From positions 75,386,981 to 75,450,980 of the forward strand of contig OX344762.1 in the NCBI GenBank assembly GCA_947034895.1: 64,000 nt of DNA. The letters run 5' to 3'. Shown one piece after another: positions 49,201-60,290 of the stretch. Position numbers and translations under genes: made by a program. This stretch comes from Rhytidiadelphus loreus. Its lineage: Eukaryota; Streptophyta; Bryopsida; Hypnales; Hylocomiaceae. Under the pieces are notes generated by a model. That model saw nothing but the letters and a program-made list of their open reading frames with translations, did no database searches and had not been told where the DNA came from. Each line of letters begins with the position of its first letter. Within the stretch, counting starts at the first letter, position 1.

Positions 49201-52200
49201 TGAAAAAAAGCATATTGAAAGGTCATGTATTTTAAGAAGAATTTGCTTAAAAGCATGTGTCTAGGACTTGCATTATTGTACTGTACTAAATGGTTGGTAC
49301 ACATCCTTTCAGCACAAATATGCATGACTTATAAGTTCAGAAGTAAGTTGCTATTGTATGACGGTGGTTTTTACTAGAGGGTGATTGGAAGGTGAATTGC
49401 AATTTTTTAACTTTTACCTATGTGGTGACACATGGCAATATCTCCCATTTTGTAAATCAGTTATGTAGTATGTACTACACAATGACTACCTATTTTGAGT
49501 GCATAGAGTGACAAAAGTCATGCTTTCTGTGATAAGCACACATGAATAACATATGGGGGTACACATGTCATTTTGTCATTGGTTGTTAAACTTTCCAAAA
49601 ACTCTAGGAGTACACAAGTTGTTTTTCTATTGGTCATAATACTTTTACATTCAAAAATTGCAATTTTATAAAATCAAAGTTAAGATCCTAGCTACTTCTC
49701 TAATCTTTGGAGACAACCATGCTAGAACTAAACCCTAATCTTCAATCTCATTTTCTCCTCCTTTGCCCTGATTTCTAATTCCTGAAATTGTAAGGACATG
49801 AAGAGAAAAACATTTAGAAATACATATACAGATAAATCACAAAGCACTAACAACAATAATGTTTTATACAACTTTATAAGTATACCAAGGTTCTTGAGTT
49901 AATATGTGCTGTTCATTGAACACTACCAGTTTAAGCATCAAGCATCCAGGTGATAATGCTGAAGAATTGCTAGAAGGGCAAACAAATCTAAATACAGAGA
50001 CAATTAAAGCTTTGAATACATGCAGATAAATGAGCATAAAAAAACTTGCCAATGGCTTAACACAACAATAATTTTATTCATAGTTTTACTTCTAGCATGC
50101 AATCCACGTCTATACATCCCTAGTCCAATTCTCATCACTTTGGAAGAAGGCGAAATTCTCGAAATATCACGATCTACAACCTCAATCCCTGAAGTTCTCA
50201 ACTCTCAATCTCTCAATTTCCTTGGCGATGTCTCCAGTCCAAATCTCCATTACAAAACGTCAATCTAGCACTTTGCAGTTTGTAGTATTTCTAATCTTCC
50301 AAACCCTAAACAAAAATCGAACAAAACCAAAACAAGAACAACAAATACTAAGAGCAGCTTAAGAAATCAGTCCACCTTGAAAATCCTAAAAAAAATTTAA
50401 AAAAATTAAAACAAGAACTACAAATACTAACCCTCTAATTGTCTTCAGCATTAGCAAAGCTTCACAATGCTTCACATCGCTAACTTAATGGCTGGAGTTT
50501 TTCCTTCTCCATCTGATGGATCAAGACATTCAAGTTTTGTTTCCGATCAATCAGGCTTGATGATTCATATCCACTACTGACTGAACAATAGACAAGTAAG
50601 AACTAGGCAGATCACTACATACTTATCAATCTCTCAGCTCTAGTGCAACCTAATCCACACACAGTTCCAAGAGAATCAACCGCAACCTCAGTGATCAATG
50701 CTACTAACAAGAGACGTTGAATTGGAAAGCGAAGAAATTGGTAAAACGCAAGAATTGAGTAAGGTGTGATTCTTACCGAGAGATGGTGAAGCCGATGTGC
50801 AATCCAAGGCCTGCTTGCAAAAAACAAGCTTCAAAATCCAAGGACATCATAATTAAGTTAGCTACAAAAACTAGTTCTCCTTGGTAAGAGAACCTTCAAC
50901 GCCGAACCCTAACCCTAGCCTTATAGGCGGCTTCATCAACGGCTACGAATTCATCGACAACAAATCTATGGTCCTACTCTCTCTAGTTCATTTTCTAGAT
51001 CGACTGCATTGGGAGAGCTTCAAGTTTTTTTGAGAACGAATCGACGGCTGGAGATTTTCAGTGAGTCCTTGAACGTGCTCATAAAATTACAGTGTATTAA
51101 AGAATTACCTGTGCAAATAGTAATCGGTAAACAAAAGAAAACCGCCATCACAAAATCATCCGTTCTTTAATAATTTCCATACACTTTCGTCGCTTGTTGT
51201 TCTCTAGACAGAAGATGAAGCAACAGTGAAGATAACTAAAGTGCCAATCACAAGCCAACTGAATGCAAAAGCAGTTGCCCTTGATTAACTTATTCTCCGT
51301 TTTACAGAAAACTAAGAACCTTCCACGTAAGCATTCAGCAAAGTAATCGCACAATTACTGCCTCAAGGAACCCTTGCAGATACGCTTGACCAAAAATGTA
51401 GTTTCTCCCTGGGTTTGCTTGACCAATTAGGCCTCCAATACTGAATGTACGCATTTCCACTTTCCAACATGACCTTCTAAGAATATAAATCAATTTTCAG
51501 CAATTTCTTACTAAAGTCTGTTACTGAAAACTCCCACATCTCTTGTAGTGAATAGGATGATCTCTTCACGGCTACTAGCAAGAAGTTCCTCTGAACGCAC
51601 CGCCCACCTACTGTTAGCAACATAGAAGTCGTGTTGTAGTATCGCAATTGCATTTTGCAAGCAAACTGTTTGTCGAAGGCAATCAGCCCGTGTGTTTTCT
51701 AATTTATGTTCCAAGCCCCTCACTACGTCGCTTGTGCTAAGAAGATGTTTGGTATATCCTAAGAGGCCTGAATCACCATGACAAATAAATTCTAAGTAGC
51801 TCTTCAACGTTTGAAACTGTGGTGGATTCTTAGTCACTGGATCTATTGGGTACAAATTGCCATCCAGCCACAAATCCATATTTGTGGATCCAGATTTCCT
51901 CAATGCTAGAAACTATGCATGAGAGACTTGTTGATCAATTCGAACACCTTTCTTTACAATAGGTGCAAATCTACAATCAAGAGCTACTGCTGTTGTATAC
52001 AAAGTACTCTTTTCCCTGTTTGGAACATCTTGGAGTACCATCGCTCTGCATAAGGTTAAATTCCTATGCAAAAAATCACATCCACAATTTCTACAAGGTT
52101 ATTGAATTCACTCACTGATTGTATCCACATAGATGAGCCAGTTCATTTGGCGGGAGACCACCGCAATGGCTTGTTTGATGACCACGAACATCTCCACGTT

Positions 52201-52580
52201 GACATTCTCACATTCCCTCTAGAATCCCGCACCTGTAAACTAGAGTGTACACGGTGAGTACAGTCATTCCAAACAGTGGACCCTAATTCCCAACCCCTAA
52301 GGCCATCGTACATGAGAATCCCAAGCCAAATGGTACTTGTAGACAACAATAAAATAGTGACCAAAATATATTAAACTATGTGTTGTCTTCATTGCTCCAA
52401 GTGTTGAGTTGCCAACATGGCAACCGTTTGTATACATTGTTGGTACAAGGCCATTGACACATAGGCTGCTCTTGAGTACTGCAATGCCAACTCACCCTGT
52501 ACCGCTAGCAGGTCACTGGCATGTAGGTTTGATGGAAACGTGTAGAATTGACTTAATAAGCGTAATTTTTCCTTTTCCAA
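46257..52580 (-). pseudogene. Gene D: long transposase-like protein, interrupted
   Basis: Coding blocks on the minus strand run in order: 52,580-52,390; about 52,220-52,125, ending at a GTGAGT donor; 52,044-51,555; then, beyond the inserted CACTA element, 49,157-48,490; 48,406-48,135; 48,022 to about 46,990; and a basic C-terminal block at 46,676-46,257. Introns 48,407-48,489 and 48,023-48,134 have GT-AG ends. The N-terminal half includes a long coiled coil. The core near 47,700 reads STDMKTIKC followed by HSCIYC and later RVHICTLHA; a D-x-K followed by C-x2-C is reminiscent of DDE-type transposases, but I cannot name the family. Defects: TAGs at 51,913-51,915, 48,538-48,540 and 47,871-47,873, and frameshifts near 49,040, 48,550, 48,345 and 47,410. 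Some spans may hold introns I did not place. Confidence 0.6.
49162..51550. mobile_element. Non-autonomous CACTA element inserted in gene D
   Basis: It starts CACTACAAGAGA and ends TCTCTTGTAGTG, a perfect 12-base inverted pair with the CACTA signature. It is flanked by AATA on both sides (49,158-49,161 and 51,551-51,554). Deleting it with one AATA copy rejoins an open coiled-coil frame of gene D. The 2,389 bases encode no transposase. The interior near 50,890-50,920 has a telo-box-like GAACCCTAACCCTAG and is less AT-rich than the ends, so it may be captured host DNA. Confidence 0.9.
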
Positions 52581-52599
52581 ATAGCAAACAATTCATTTC

Positions 52600-53780
52600 C
52601 AAGACAAAAGTACCGGCCATCCACAGACCCCAATTTTGCTCTAATGTTTTCCCCGAGGTTTTCCCTTTGCATGTTCCTACTTTTACTAACACTTCACAAG
52701 GTTTACTTTACTTTTTAGGAGGCACTATACTTCAAAATGCTTGTATAGAAGCACTTTTGGGAAGTTTTGGTACCAAAGAAGTGGAACTCAAAGCCCAAGT
52801 TGAGTTTAACAAAATTAGAGACCCAACTCAAGCTCCAAGTTCCAACTATTGTTTTGAATACAAATGAGGAGAGTATAGATTTAATGCTAAAAGTACCTTC
52901 AAAATGGGATTTTGACTTTTTGACCTATATTTTGGGCATTGAATTGCTATATAATATTATACATGAGAGAAGTTGGAACTTAGAATTGGGACTCTAGCAT
53001 TCACACTATGAAGTTCCAAGTCATGCATTTGATTTTTTTTATTCACCTTCTACAACCTAGAGAAATTGGGATTGGGTCTTCAACTAGGATTTAGAGGGTT
53101 GGGACTTGGAATGTAGAATTAAGAGGCCCTTAGGGCTGGTTTACACAAAAAAATGAACGGGTCTTAAAACAACTAAGAAGGCATGAAATGGCAATTTTTT
53201 TATTTTTAAATAGCAAGTTTCAACGAGCCCACCTAGAATTTCAATCAAACCCACATTCTTTAAGTGGATCAATCTAACTATAATTCTAAGACAAATATTT
53301 TTTAACTTTTGTTGCTATGTAGGAAAAATGTGAGCTCCACGTCATTGGAAAGTCTTGGAGGCCCATGACCTCTCATTTCATGATGTGAATCCATTCTTCT
53401 AGAACTTCTTAGTTTCAGCCAATCAAAACCTTCAAAATTTTAGCCCCCTCAATCTCTCGATTTGGGCCTCGGTCTAACTTAGTGAAGACATTTCCTTTCA
53501 CTTCGGCTCCCCCTCTCTCTCTGGTCCTCTACGTGTGGTTGCAAGAGCTTTCTTTCGTCTTGTTCAAAGCAGATTTAGGGCTGGTCGTCGTCGAAAATTG
53601 TCTAGTCGAAATTAGATTGCACAGTATTTCCGAGTGCAGTTGGGAACCTATGATTTGGATCCCGATGTCCGTGGCCAAAGAATGGCGCATGGCAAGACAT
53701 TCTTACAGTGGAGGCCTAGATGATCATTCTAATTTACGAAACTGATTGAACCTTGTTCAGAGTGAAGCGGTGTTTTTGAG
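52600..53780. other. Intergenic, ArfB gene upstream region at right end
   Basis: No supported gene. A CT-rich tract (about 53,505-53,530) lies within 300 bases of the next start codon and could belong to its promoter or 5' UTR. Confidence 0.4.
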
Positions 53781-53800
53781 GAATTTTGCGAACTCTGGCG

Positions 53801-54508
53801 ATGGCTGTGGCGATAACGAGAGCCATGGCTATGGCCATGGCGACCTTGGCAGCCCCGTTGGTTTCCTCTTCTGTGTCTCCGTCCTCTCCTCAGACGTGTT
53901 CCAAGCTGCGAATTGTGGCCGCAATGTCTCCGTGGTCTCTGCTACGAGGTTCCGGGGGTGTTTCGAAGTGGCGGTGTATGAGTTCCGGGAAGGAGGAGGG
54001 TTACAGCCAACGCGTGCCCGCGCGGCTGGCGCAGAAGCAGCAAGCGTTGGATGCGTTGCCGGAGTACGAAGATTTGGACAAACCTGTCCCGAAGGTCGAA
54101 TTAGATCACGTGACGGTGAGCTTCGCTCGGAGCGGAGGAGCTGGTGGGCAGAATGTGAACAAAGTGAACACGAAAGTGGACATGAGGTTTAATGTGATGA
54201 GGGCGGAGTGGCTGCCGATGAGGATTCGGGAGAAGTTGCTGCTGACCGAGAAGAATCGAGTGAACAGCGACGGGGAGCTCGTGATCTCGTCCACGCGGAC
54301 GAGGACGCAGAAAGGGAATATTGAGGATGCGTTGAGCAAGCTCCAGGAATTGATCGATGCTGCGGCGTATGTGCCGCCCCCGCCTTCGGAAGAGAAGCTC
54401 AAGCGAATCAAGAAATTAGCGAAGATAGATAATGAGAGGCGGTTGTTGGACAAGAAAAAGGCAGGGTCCAAGAAGACTGAACGGCGCAACAAAGGCAGCT
54501 GGGATTGA
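53801..54508 (+). CDS. ArfB/ICT1-type peptidyl-tRNA hydrolase, organellar
   Basis: A single open frame gives 235 residues from the first ATG at 53,801. Residues 1 to about 60 are rich in Ala, Met, Ser and Arg with almost no acidic residues, as in mitochondrial or plastid transit peptides. The catalytic domain has the class I release-factor signature SGGAGGQNVNKV, with GGQ at about 115-117, which hydrolyses peptidyl-tRNA on the ribosome. The C-terminus (from about 195) is a Lys/Arg-rich tail, which in ArfB and ICT1 lies in the empty mRNA channel of stalled ribosomes. There is no codon-recognition domain, which separates it from RF1/RF2. The role is rescue of stalled organellar ribosomes, or an ICT1-like large-subunit component. 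Intronless and intact. Confidence 0.93.
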   Translation: MAVAITRAMAMAMATLAAPLVSSSVSPSSPQTCSKLRIVAAMSPWSLLRGSGGVSKWRCMSSGKEEGYSQRVPARLAQKQQALDALPEYEDLDKPVPKVELDHVTVSFARSGGAGGQNVNKVNTKVDMRFNVMRAEWLPMRIREKLLLTEKNRVNSDGELVISSTRTRTQKGNIEDALSKLQELIDAAAYVPPPPSEEKLKRIKKLAKIDNERRLLDKKKAGSKKTERRNKGSWD

Positions 54509-55968
54509 CTCCCACAAGTTTTCCCATTGTAAGATTCTAGTTGTCCTCCGAGCTTTCATGGGACTTCATTCTTTGAAAACAATATATTCCAATGCCCAAC
54601 AGAAGACACCGGTAGAGATTTCAGTCAGGGTTGCAGTTTTATTAGGGCCAAGAATTGGCTCCGGAGATGTAGGCCTTGCAAAATATTACATTTCAATTGA
54701 AACAGTACAAGTAATCACAGAAAACCGAAGTGTTGGCTATGTAGGTGTTACCCTCTGCGGTTTACGCGAGACCTAGTGTACTGTGTAAATCATCAAAAAA
54801 ATGGCAGGTATATCACGGAACTTGCGTTCGTGTACCTCTTAACTCATTACACAATTTGATGGCCATGAGATGTTCCATATGTTACAGCTGGGTGGTTTCC
54901 CAGAAGTCTCATCACACAAGGAATGTTACAATTTCGCTTTACAAAATTGTTACTACGCTGTCGGTTGCAATGATGCAAATGGCGTAGATTGCTACCGCAG
55001 GACATGAGAACATATTTGAAACACAAGCTTCTCATGCTGGACTGCATCGCCAATTGTTGATCATTCTTAAGCTAACCTGGAAGGTGGAAATGGACGACGC
55101 ACTTCAGTCATCAGTCCAACGCGTTGATAGCAACGGAAGAAGCAGTCTCACTCGTTCCACTCACAATGGAGAGGCCTCTCTCTGTTTTGAATTCTTGGCA
55201 CACCATGTCATTGGCAGCAGGGCTTAACCTTCATGTGTTTACACAAGGCTGCTCATGTGAATGCCAGGCAATCAAAACAATCAGAGAAGGAAAGCTTGAG
55301 GATAAAATTCGGGTTGAGGTTGTAAAATTCCAATCTCCAACCACGGCTATTTATCAGAGGATTCCAAGACTAGTGTTTAGCACCACCATAAGCAATATTC
55401 TCAAGATGATATAATATGGCTCTAATGTGCTTCCGTTGTAGATTGGCAGCTTGCCATCCCCATGGTAGCCCGCATTCCCAACTCCACGGCTCATAATAAA
55501 CCTTCCTTCAGCTGATCATTGGCACTATCCAGCGAACTCATATCACCCTCCGTAATAAGCTCCGCAGTGGCCCAGGACAGTCGATGTTACCTTGAAGCTG
55601 CTGCACCATAATTTGGCAGCTCCGTCCACTTCGAGTGTGCAAGGCAATGGCCGTTCACAAATTGGACGGAAGTCGATAATCGCAGAGAAAAAGACGCCCT
55701 GGCTGAGGAGAGTGTACTCCGCTGCGCTCCTTCGCTGATGCCACTGACCAATTCACCAGGATGTGAATCAACGGGGGGGAGTCATAATTACTCCCATCAT
55801 TCTCAACAAATTTAAGAGTTTGGGGCTCAAACCACGCGTAGGACATTTAAATCCCATTCATCAATCATGCTTGATGAATTCTCATACCCTAATAACCATT
55901 GTGCATTAGGCTCTTCAATCCCATTCATCGAGGATATGGAAATAGTGAGCAGAAAAAATGGGACTCCC
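54509..55968. other. Intergenic between two gene ends
   Basis: It lies between the end of the ArfB gene and the end of the convergent ZUP1-like gene, so it should hold both 3' UTRs. The open frame at 55,124-55,414 has no recognised homology and I do not call it. Confidence 0.45.
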
Positions 55969-57690
55969 CTAATAGGTGTAGTGCACACTGCTGAGGACTT
56001 TAAGGGATTCGTATTCTTCCCCAGTGGCGAGCCCGGGATCCACATAGCAAAGCTGGTACTCAGCATGTTTTAGGGTTTGAAGCCCTCGCTTGAGCAACCT
56101 CTGCCACCCACTCTTCTCGCGCAACGTCTTCACGATGTCTCCCGTCTTCTGCGACGGATCCAGCACGAGCAAATACACGTCCTCCGCCTGCCCTCCCGCG
56201 CGTCGCCGTTTCTCAATCCCCACGATAGTTCTGGAGTGTCCCCGGTGCTGGAAGTAGAGCGGCGAGCGCTTGGAGAGCACAACCGGTTGCCGCAGACGAT
56301 CAAACGCCGTGGTCGCGGCGGAGCTTGTCCGATTCTGCCGCTCCATGAAATAGTTCCACACCCAATCCACAATGTGTTGGTGCCTGTTGTTGGCTTCCGC
56401 AGTGGAAGTCTCGTCTCCTCGCCCCCCTCGTGATGAGCCCTCCGCGGTGGCGGACTCGCAATCCACCCCCTCGTAGCCTTCTGCGACGTCGCGCTCGTGT
56501 TTGTTGGAGCTGTTGCGCATCTTCTCCATGCACGCCACGCAGAGGTCGGCGGCGTGACGAAGGCCGGCGTGGCGGTAACGCACCCCCTGGATGGGAAACT
56601 CCCCACAGCCCGTGCATTCGGAGAACCCAGCGTCGCGGGAGTCGCTCCCGACTGGCGATTGGTGTCTTGAGGTGGATCTCGACCTTGACGCGGATCGTGA
56701 CCTGGATCCCGAGCTTGAATCGCCGCTGCCATGCGCTGTGGGTGACGAAGATTTCCAGGTGAGGCTACTGCGCGTGGGTTGCGCATTCGCGTCCTGCGCT
56801 TCACCGCGAGAGCTCTCCACCTTTCCAGGCCCGAAAGATTGAAAATCAACAATCCTCGCGCGCATGCCGAAGGATCGCAATAAGGCCGCGCACTCGGTGG
56901 TGCCGATCCACTTGTGCGTGCCCACGATTTCCCAATTGAAGTAATCCGCGCCTGGCGTGTCGAAGCCGTTGCGCCATGCCACTTCCACCCATCTCTGAAG
57001 TGACAGAATGTCGGGCACGAATCCGCAACCCCCGAACAAGACGTCGCGCGCGTCCTGGTCAGTCATCAGGAGGTGCGAGGCCAGCATTTGAATGTTGCGC
57101 CACCCGCATCCCCATCCGAGGTCTTCTCTATGGCGACTCTCGTAATGCTCCACCCACCCCGAGAGCGCAATGGTGGATAATCCCGCCCGCTGATCGGTTT
57201 CCAAGCAACGTTGCAAGAGGTGCATAAGCCCCTCGCGCACGGGCATCGTCGTCGTCTCCTTCGTTTGCCCGGCCCTGAGCGAGCGCACAGTCTCCTCTAA
57301 AGGTCTTTTCCGCAGCATCTTGCTCATCTTGCCATATTCGCCTTCGCCATAGGAGTTTCCCCGCGGGCGTTTACTCACGCCCTTGTCAAAGAAGGCGCGC
57401 GTGTCGTTGCCTGAAACTTCCTCCAAGGCGAGCTTGTGTTGGAGACAATGTGATTCCCACTCGTGGATAGGAACCTCTCGGTTGCACCCTCGGTCGCAGG
57501 AAACAAAGTACTGGGAATTCTCCAGTTTCTTGTCACCGGAGGAGGAGCTCGCGACCTTCTGCGCAAAGCTGCGGTCTTTGGCGATGTCTTCAGCGTCAAG
57601 GTGAGAGTTCACATGGCTGTCGAGGAGGACTACGGAGACGGTGCGATGACAAAGGGGACACTTACCCTTCTTCTTCGGCAGCTCTTCCAT
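55969..57690 (-). CDS. ZUP1-like deubiquitinase (peptidase C78, zinc fingers)
   Basis: One exon, 573 residues from the ATG at 57,690; the open frame runs upstream without an ATG. Two N-terminal zinc fingers are C11/C14/H26/H30 and an atypical C65-x3-C69/H81/H85. The C78 (UFSP) papain-like domain starts near 160: GWGCGWRN carries the nucleophile C195, GHSR has H485 and VLDP has D511, the family's Cys-His-Asp triad. ZUP1/ZUFSP proteins cut long K63-linked ubiquitin chains and act in genome maintenance; the zinc fingers are thought to bind ubiquitin. An insert between Cys and His holds an Arg/Ser-rich run (about 327-345) and a ZZ-like finger, C359-x2-C362, H374, H379, C384-x2-C387, not typical of the animal protein. 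Intact; convergent with the ArfB gene. Confidence 0.92.
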   Translation of the reverse strand: MEELPKKKGKCPLCHRTVSVVLLDSHVNSHLDAEDIAKDRSFAQKVASSSSGDKKLENSQYFVSCDRGCNREVPIHEWESHCLQHKLALEEVSGNDTRAFFDKGVSKRPRGNSYGEGEYGKMSKMLRKRPLEETVRSLRAGQTKETTTMPVREGLMHLLQRCLETDQRAGLSTIALSGWVEHYESRHREDLGWGCGWRNIQMLASHLLMTDQDARDVLFGGCGFVPDILSLQRWVEVAWRNGFDTPGADYFNWEIVGTHKWIGTTECAALLRSFGMRARIVDFQSFGPGKVESSRGEAQDANAQPTRSSLTWKSSSPTAHGSGDSSSGSRSRSASRSRSTSRHQSPVGSDSRDAGFSECTGCGEFPIQGVRYRHAGLRHAADLCVACMEKMRNSSNKHERDVAEGYEGVDCESATAEGSSRGGRGDETSTAEANNRHQHIVDWVWNYFMERQNRTSSAATTAFDRLRQPVVLSKRSPLYFQHRGHSRTIVGIEKRRRAGGQAEDVYLLVLDPSQKTGDIVKTLREKSGWQRLLKRGLQTLKHAEYQLCYVDPGLATGEEYESLKVLSSVHYTY

Positions 57691-57809
57691 GGTGCAAATC
57701 CCGCGGTGCCGGCTGCTGCTTACCCCCCTGCCAAGCAAAACCACTGCGCATTCTTCGCAATCGCTTCCTCCCAGCTGCACATTCGTGAACGAAAACCAGA
57801 TTCACCTCC

Positions 57810-60223
57810 TTGACGACAAACCTCGATCGCCTTCGAATTCCTCTGTCTACATTGACAACAAGACGCCTGTTAGTCTCAGGAAATCGCCTCTCCGCTCGTC
57901 ATTGTAACAAATTGTGCTACCCACAAACAACTGATTGCTCTCCCGTCTAATTAATTGACCCACACTCCATAGAACCTCCCAGAACCTCTCTAAACTTATA
58001 GTCGGAGCTCAACACCCACCAGCGTAGCCCAAATCACAGAATTCCAAAATACCAAACAAAGTGCAAGTGCGATGCAACCAAAGAAACCGAGAGAATGCAC
58101 GGCGCCTACAGGGGTGATCGATCTCACATGAGAAGAAACGATCAGACCCACATTGGAAACCACGAGCTTTAATAGCACAAGCGCATCAAGCCTCCCACAA
58201 GGCATGGATGCGAAGACATTGGCACCCGAATCAACCCTAAACCATCACTCACCTCGATCACCAGCACAAAAGTCACTAAAAACTCATATTCTACACCCAA
58301 AACTGCTGTTCGTCATCACCGTGCACGAGAAAGATGCAAACAGTGAGAGATGCAGAAATGATAAGCTCCACATCGACAGGTGAAGTAGTAAGAGAGAATC
58401 GAACTTACAGCAGCGATCACGGCCAGATGCCTGGAAAGCGAGAACAGGTGAGCTCCTAGTTCGACATTTGCTGCATTGTGACTGACCCGTTTCCTTCGCT
58501 GGCGCAGCAATCTAACGAACGAGCTCCACTGGTGTCGTCCGAGGTGGAATCAGCTCCGGGTGGGCTTGAAGGTTCCGAGCTTTTTCTTCTCACACGCCCT
58601 ACTTCCCGGCTGTTAATGGGGCTGCAACCGACACTTTGGGCCCCTTGGCATAACCTCATGATTGGGAAGAGTTGGTTAAAAGGCGATTCTCACGTTCAGT
58701 GCGAGAGACACGAAAGGGAGGGCGACACCCTGCGGTTCGGGTGTAGAAATGCAACCAAGTGTAGGCCAAAGGGGGTGACGCTTCAGCCCAGTATGCCCCG
58801 TCACCTGCCACGCGGTGACAATTAAAACACATGCCAGGATAACAGGGCTCGTGTGTTGGGTGACGTGGCAGGGACAGGGGGAACCAAGTTTGGTATTCCT
58901 GAGAATCCTGTCAGATGTTTGACCATGCATCTGTGGCGGGTCCAAAACTTCAAATTATCAAGCCCAAAGTTCAAACCGGGAAGTTTTTTCCATTTCCGGT
59001 CAGCAAAAAAAAATTATATTGCTTTTTAAATGACTTCACGTCAGAAACATACAAGGCGCCATTTCGTGTACATGACCCTTAAAAAATGGATTTTGTTGCT
59101 TTGACAATATGTACAGTAAGATGAAGATTACCGTTACAACAAACTTAACATTATTAACGTTTGCTGGGGTCCCTTTTGCCCCCCAGAATCAGGAGTCCTC
59201 CATACTTGCCTGACCAAATGAGCCTCCAGAAACAGCTGCTGCAACACAGCTGAATGTTTCTGACAACCCTGCAATACAGGTCGCAGCTAGTGAATGATCT
59301 TCCATGTATTATAACTAAAGTCTCCCCCAGGTATATAGGGAAGAATAATACCTCCACCTGGGGGGAGCCAATCTGCTGGTTTAACAATGTTATGAGTGAA
59401 TCAACTGAACTGAAAGCAGTGGGCGATGCGGGTTTCATCAGAGTTTTGAGACGGTCACCGAACAAATATTATCCTCTTTGTATTTGCAATCAACAGCTCT
59501 GTAGTGATTTACGGAAGCTTGGTCCACATGTTCTGTGGAAAGAGTGTGGAAAAAGACAGTAGAATACGAATGAATCAGCCGCATGGACTAGTATGTGTCA
59601 AGAAACTCGACGTCCCCAAGGATCAAGGAAACCTGAGAAAGTCTCGGCAGCAACTCCAGTACAGGAGTTGCAATTTCTTGATCTGAGTCACCGTAGCAGT
59701 CATCCCGGGTTTGAGTGCAGAACTCTACAACAATGGGGCGTGCTGCCAGAAACACTGAGCAGAAGCTCTAGATTAGAAAATAGGAACTGATGGGAAAGCT
59801 CAGGCTTGCCGAGTAACAAACACAGGGAAGAATTGTTTAATCAAGAGAAGTTCAAGAGGGAATGAATAATGCCAACGTCATACAGTAGCACACCCAGCTA
59901 CAGAAGAAATATAGGGTCTCTGGCAACAAGATCCCATTGCGGGCACAACTCGCTCATACAGTAATCATTCGCTGTGAAATTCGGTTATTGAAGTTTCAGC
60001 AAGATTTTATTCAAATTTTAGCTCACACATCAAGCATTGGAACGGCAGAAAGGAACGAAACTAATGGATAAGAGGATGTGTATCACCCGAGAGCAGCTGG
60101 CAATGGCATAACAGCGGGATTGATAACTGCGCTTTAGAAGCCCAACAGTTGAATAGCCTTCCCTTTGTCACTACATATTTTTGTGTTCCATTCTTGAAGA
60201 GAAATTCTTTACCTTGCCGAAGC
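57810..60223. other. Intergenic, no gene seen
   Basis: It includes the promoter side of the ZUP1-like gene (57,700-58,200, richer in GC) and about 2 kb with only short open frames on both strands, none with recognisable domains. Confidence 0.4.
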
Positions 60224-60290
60224 CTAATGAAACTTAGAGGCCAGAGAATCGTCTGCTGTGGTAAGTTTGGAATTGAGTGACATCTTCTGC

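Larger units (their letters stand above)
37140..52600. mobile_element. Putative large multi-gene DNA element, decayed
   Basis: Four spliced gene relics lie here as two convergent pairs: A (+), B (-), C (+), D (-). B and C are paralogues; D looks transposase-like. The exact 11-mer TGTTGGAAACA, or its complement, occurs at 38,073, 39,900, 40,467, 45,969, 48,030 and 48,109, with close variants at 37,246, 38,016, 39,187, 39,441, 40,548, 41,393, 45,434, 45,663, 47,791, 48,445 and 48,624. About 0.01 exact copies would be expected by chance in 15 kb. No target duplication or terminal repeat was found, so the borders are approximate: the left is set by the first motif copies (37,146, 37,246) and the right by the first exon of D. 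All four genes carry stops or frameshifts. Grouping them as one element is inference. Confidence 0.5.

Noticed and set aside
53746..54192. Second plus-strand frame in the ArfB gene
   Set aside because: Out of frame with the GGQ domain and of low complexity.
55124..55414. 96-residue plus-strand frame
   Set aside because: No domain, no splice context and no conserved pattern visible.
56130..56852. 240-residue Arg-rich minus-strand frame
   Set aside because: A shifted reading of the ZUP1-like gene; it has no domain.
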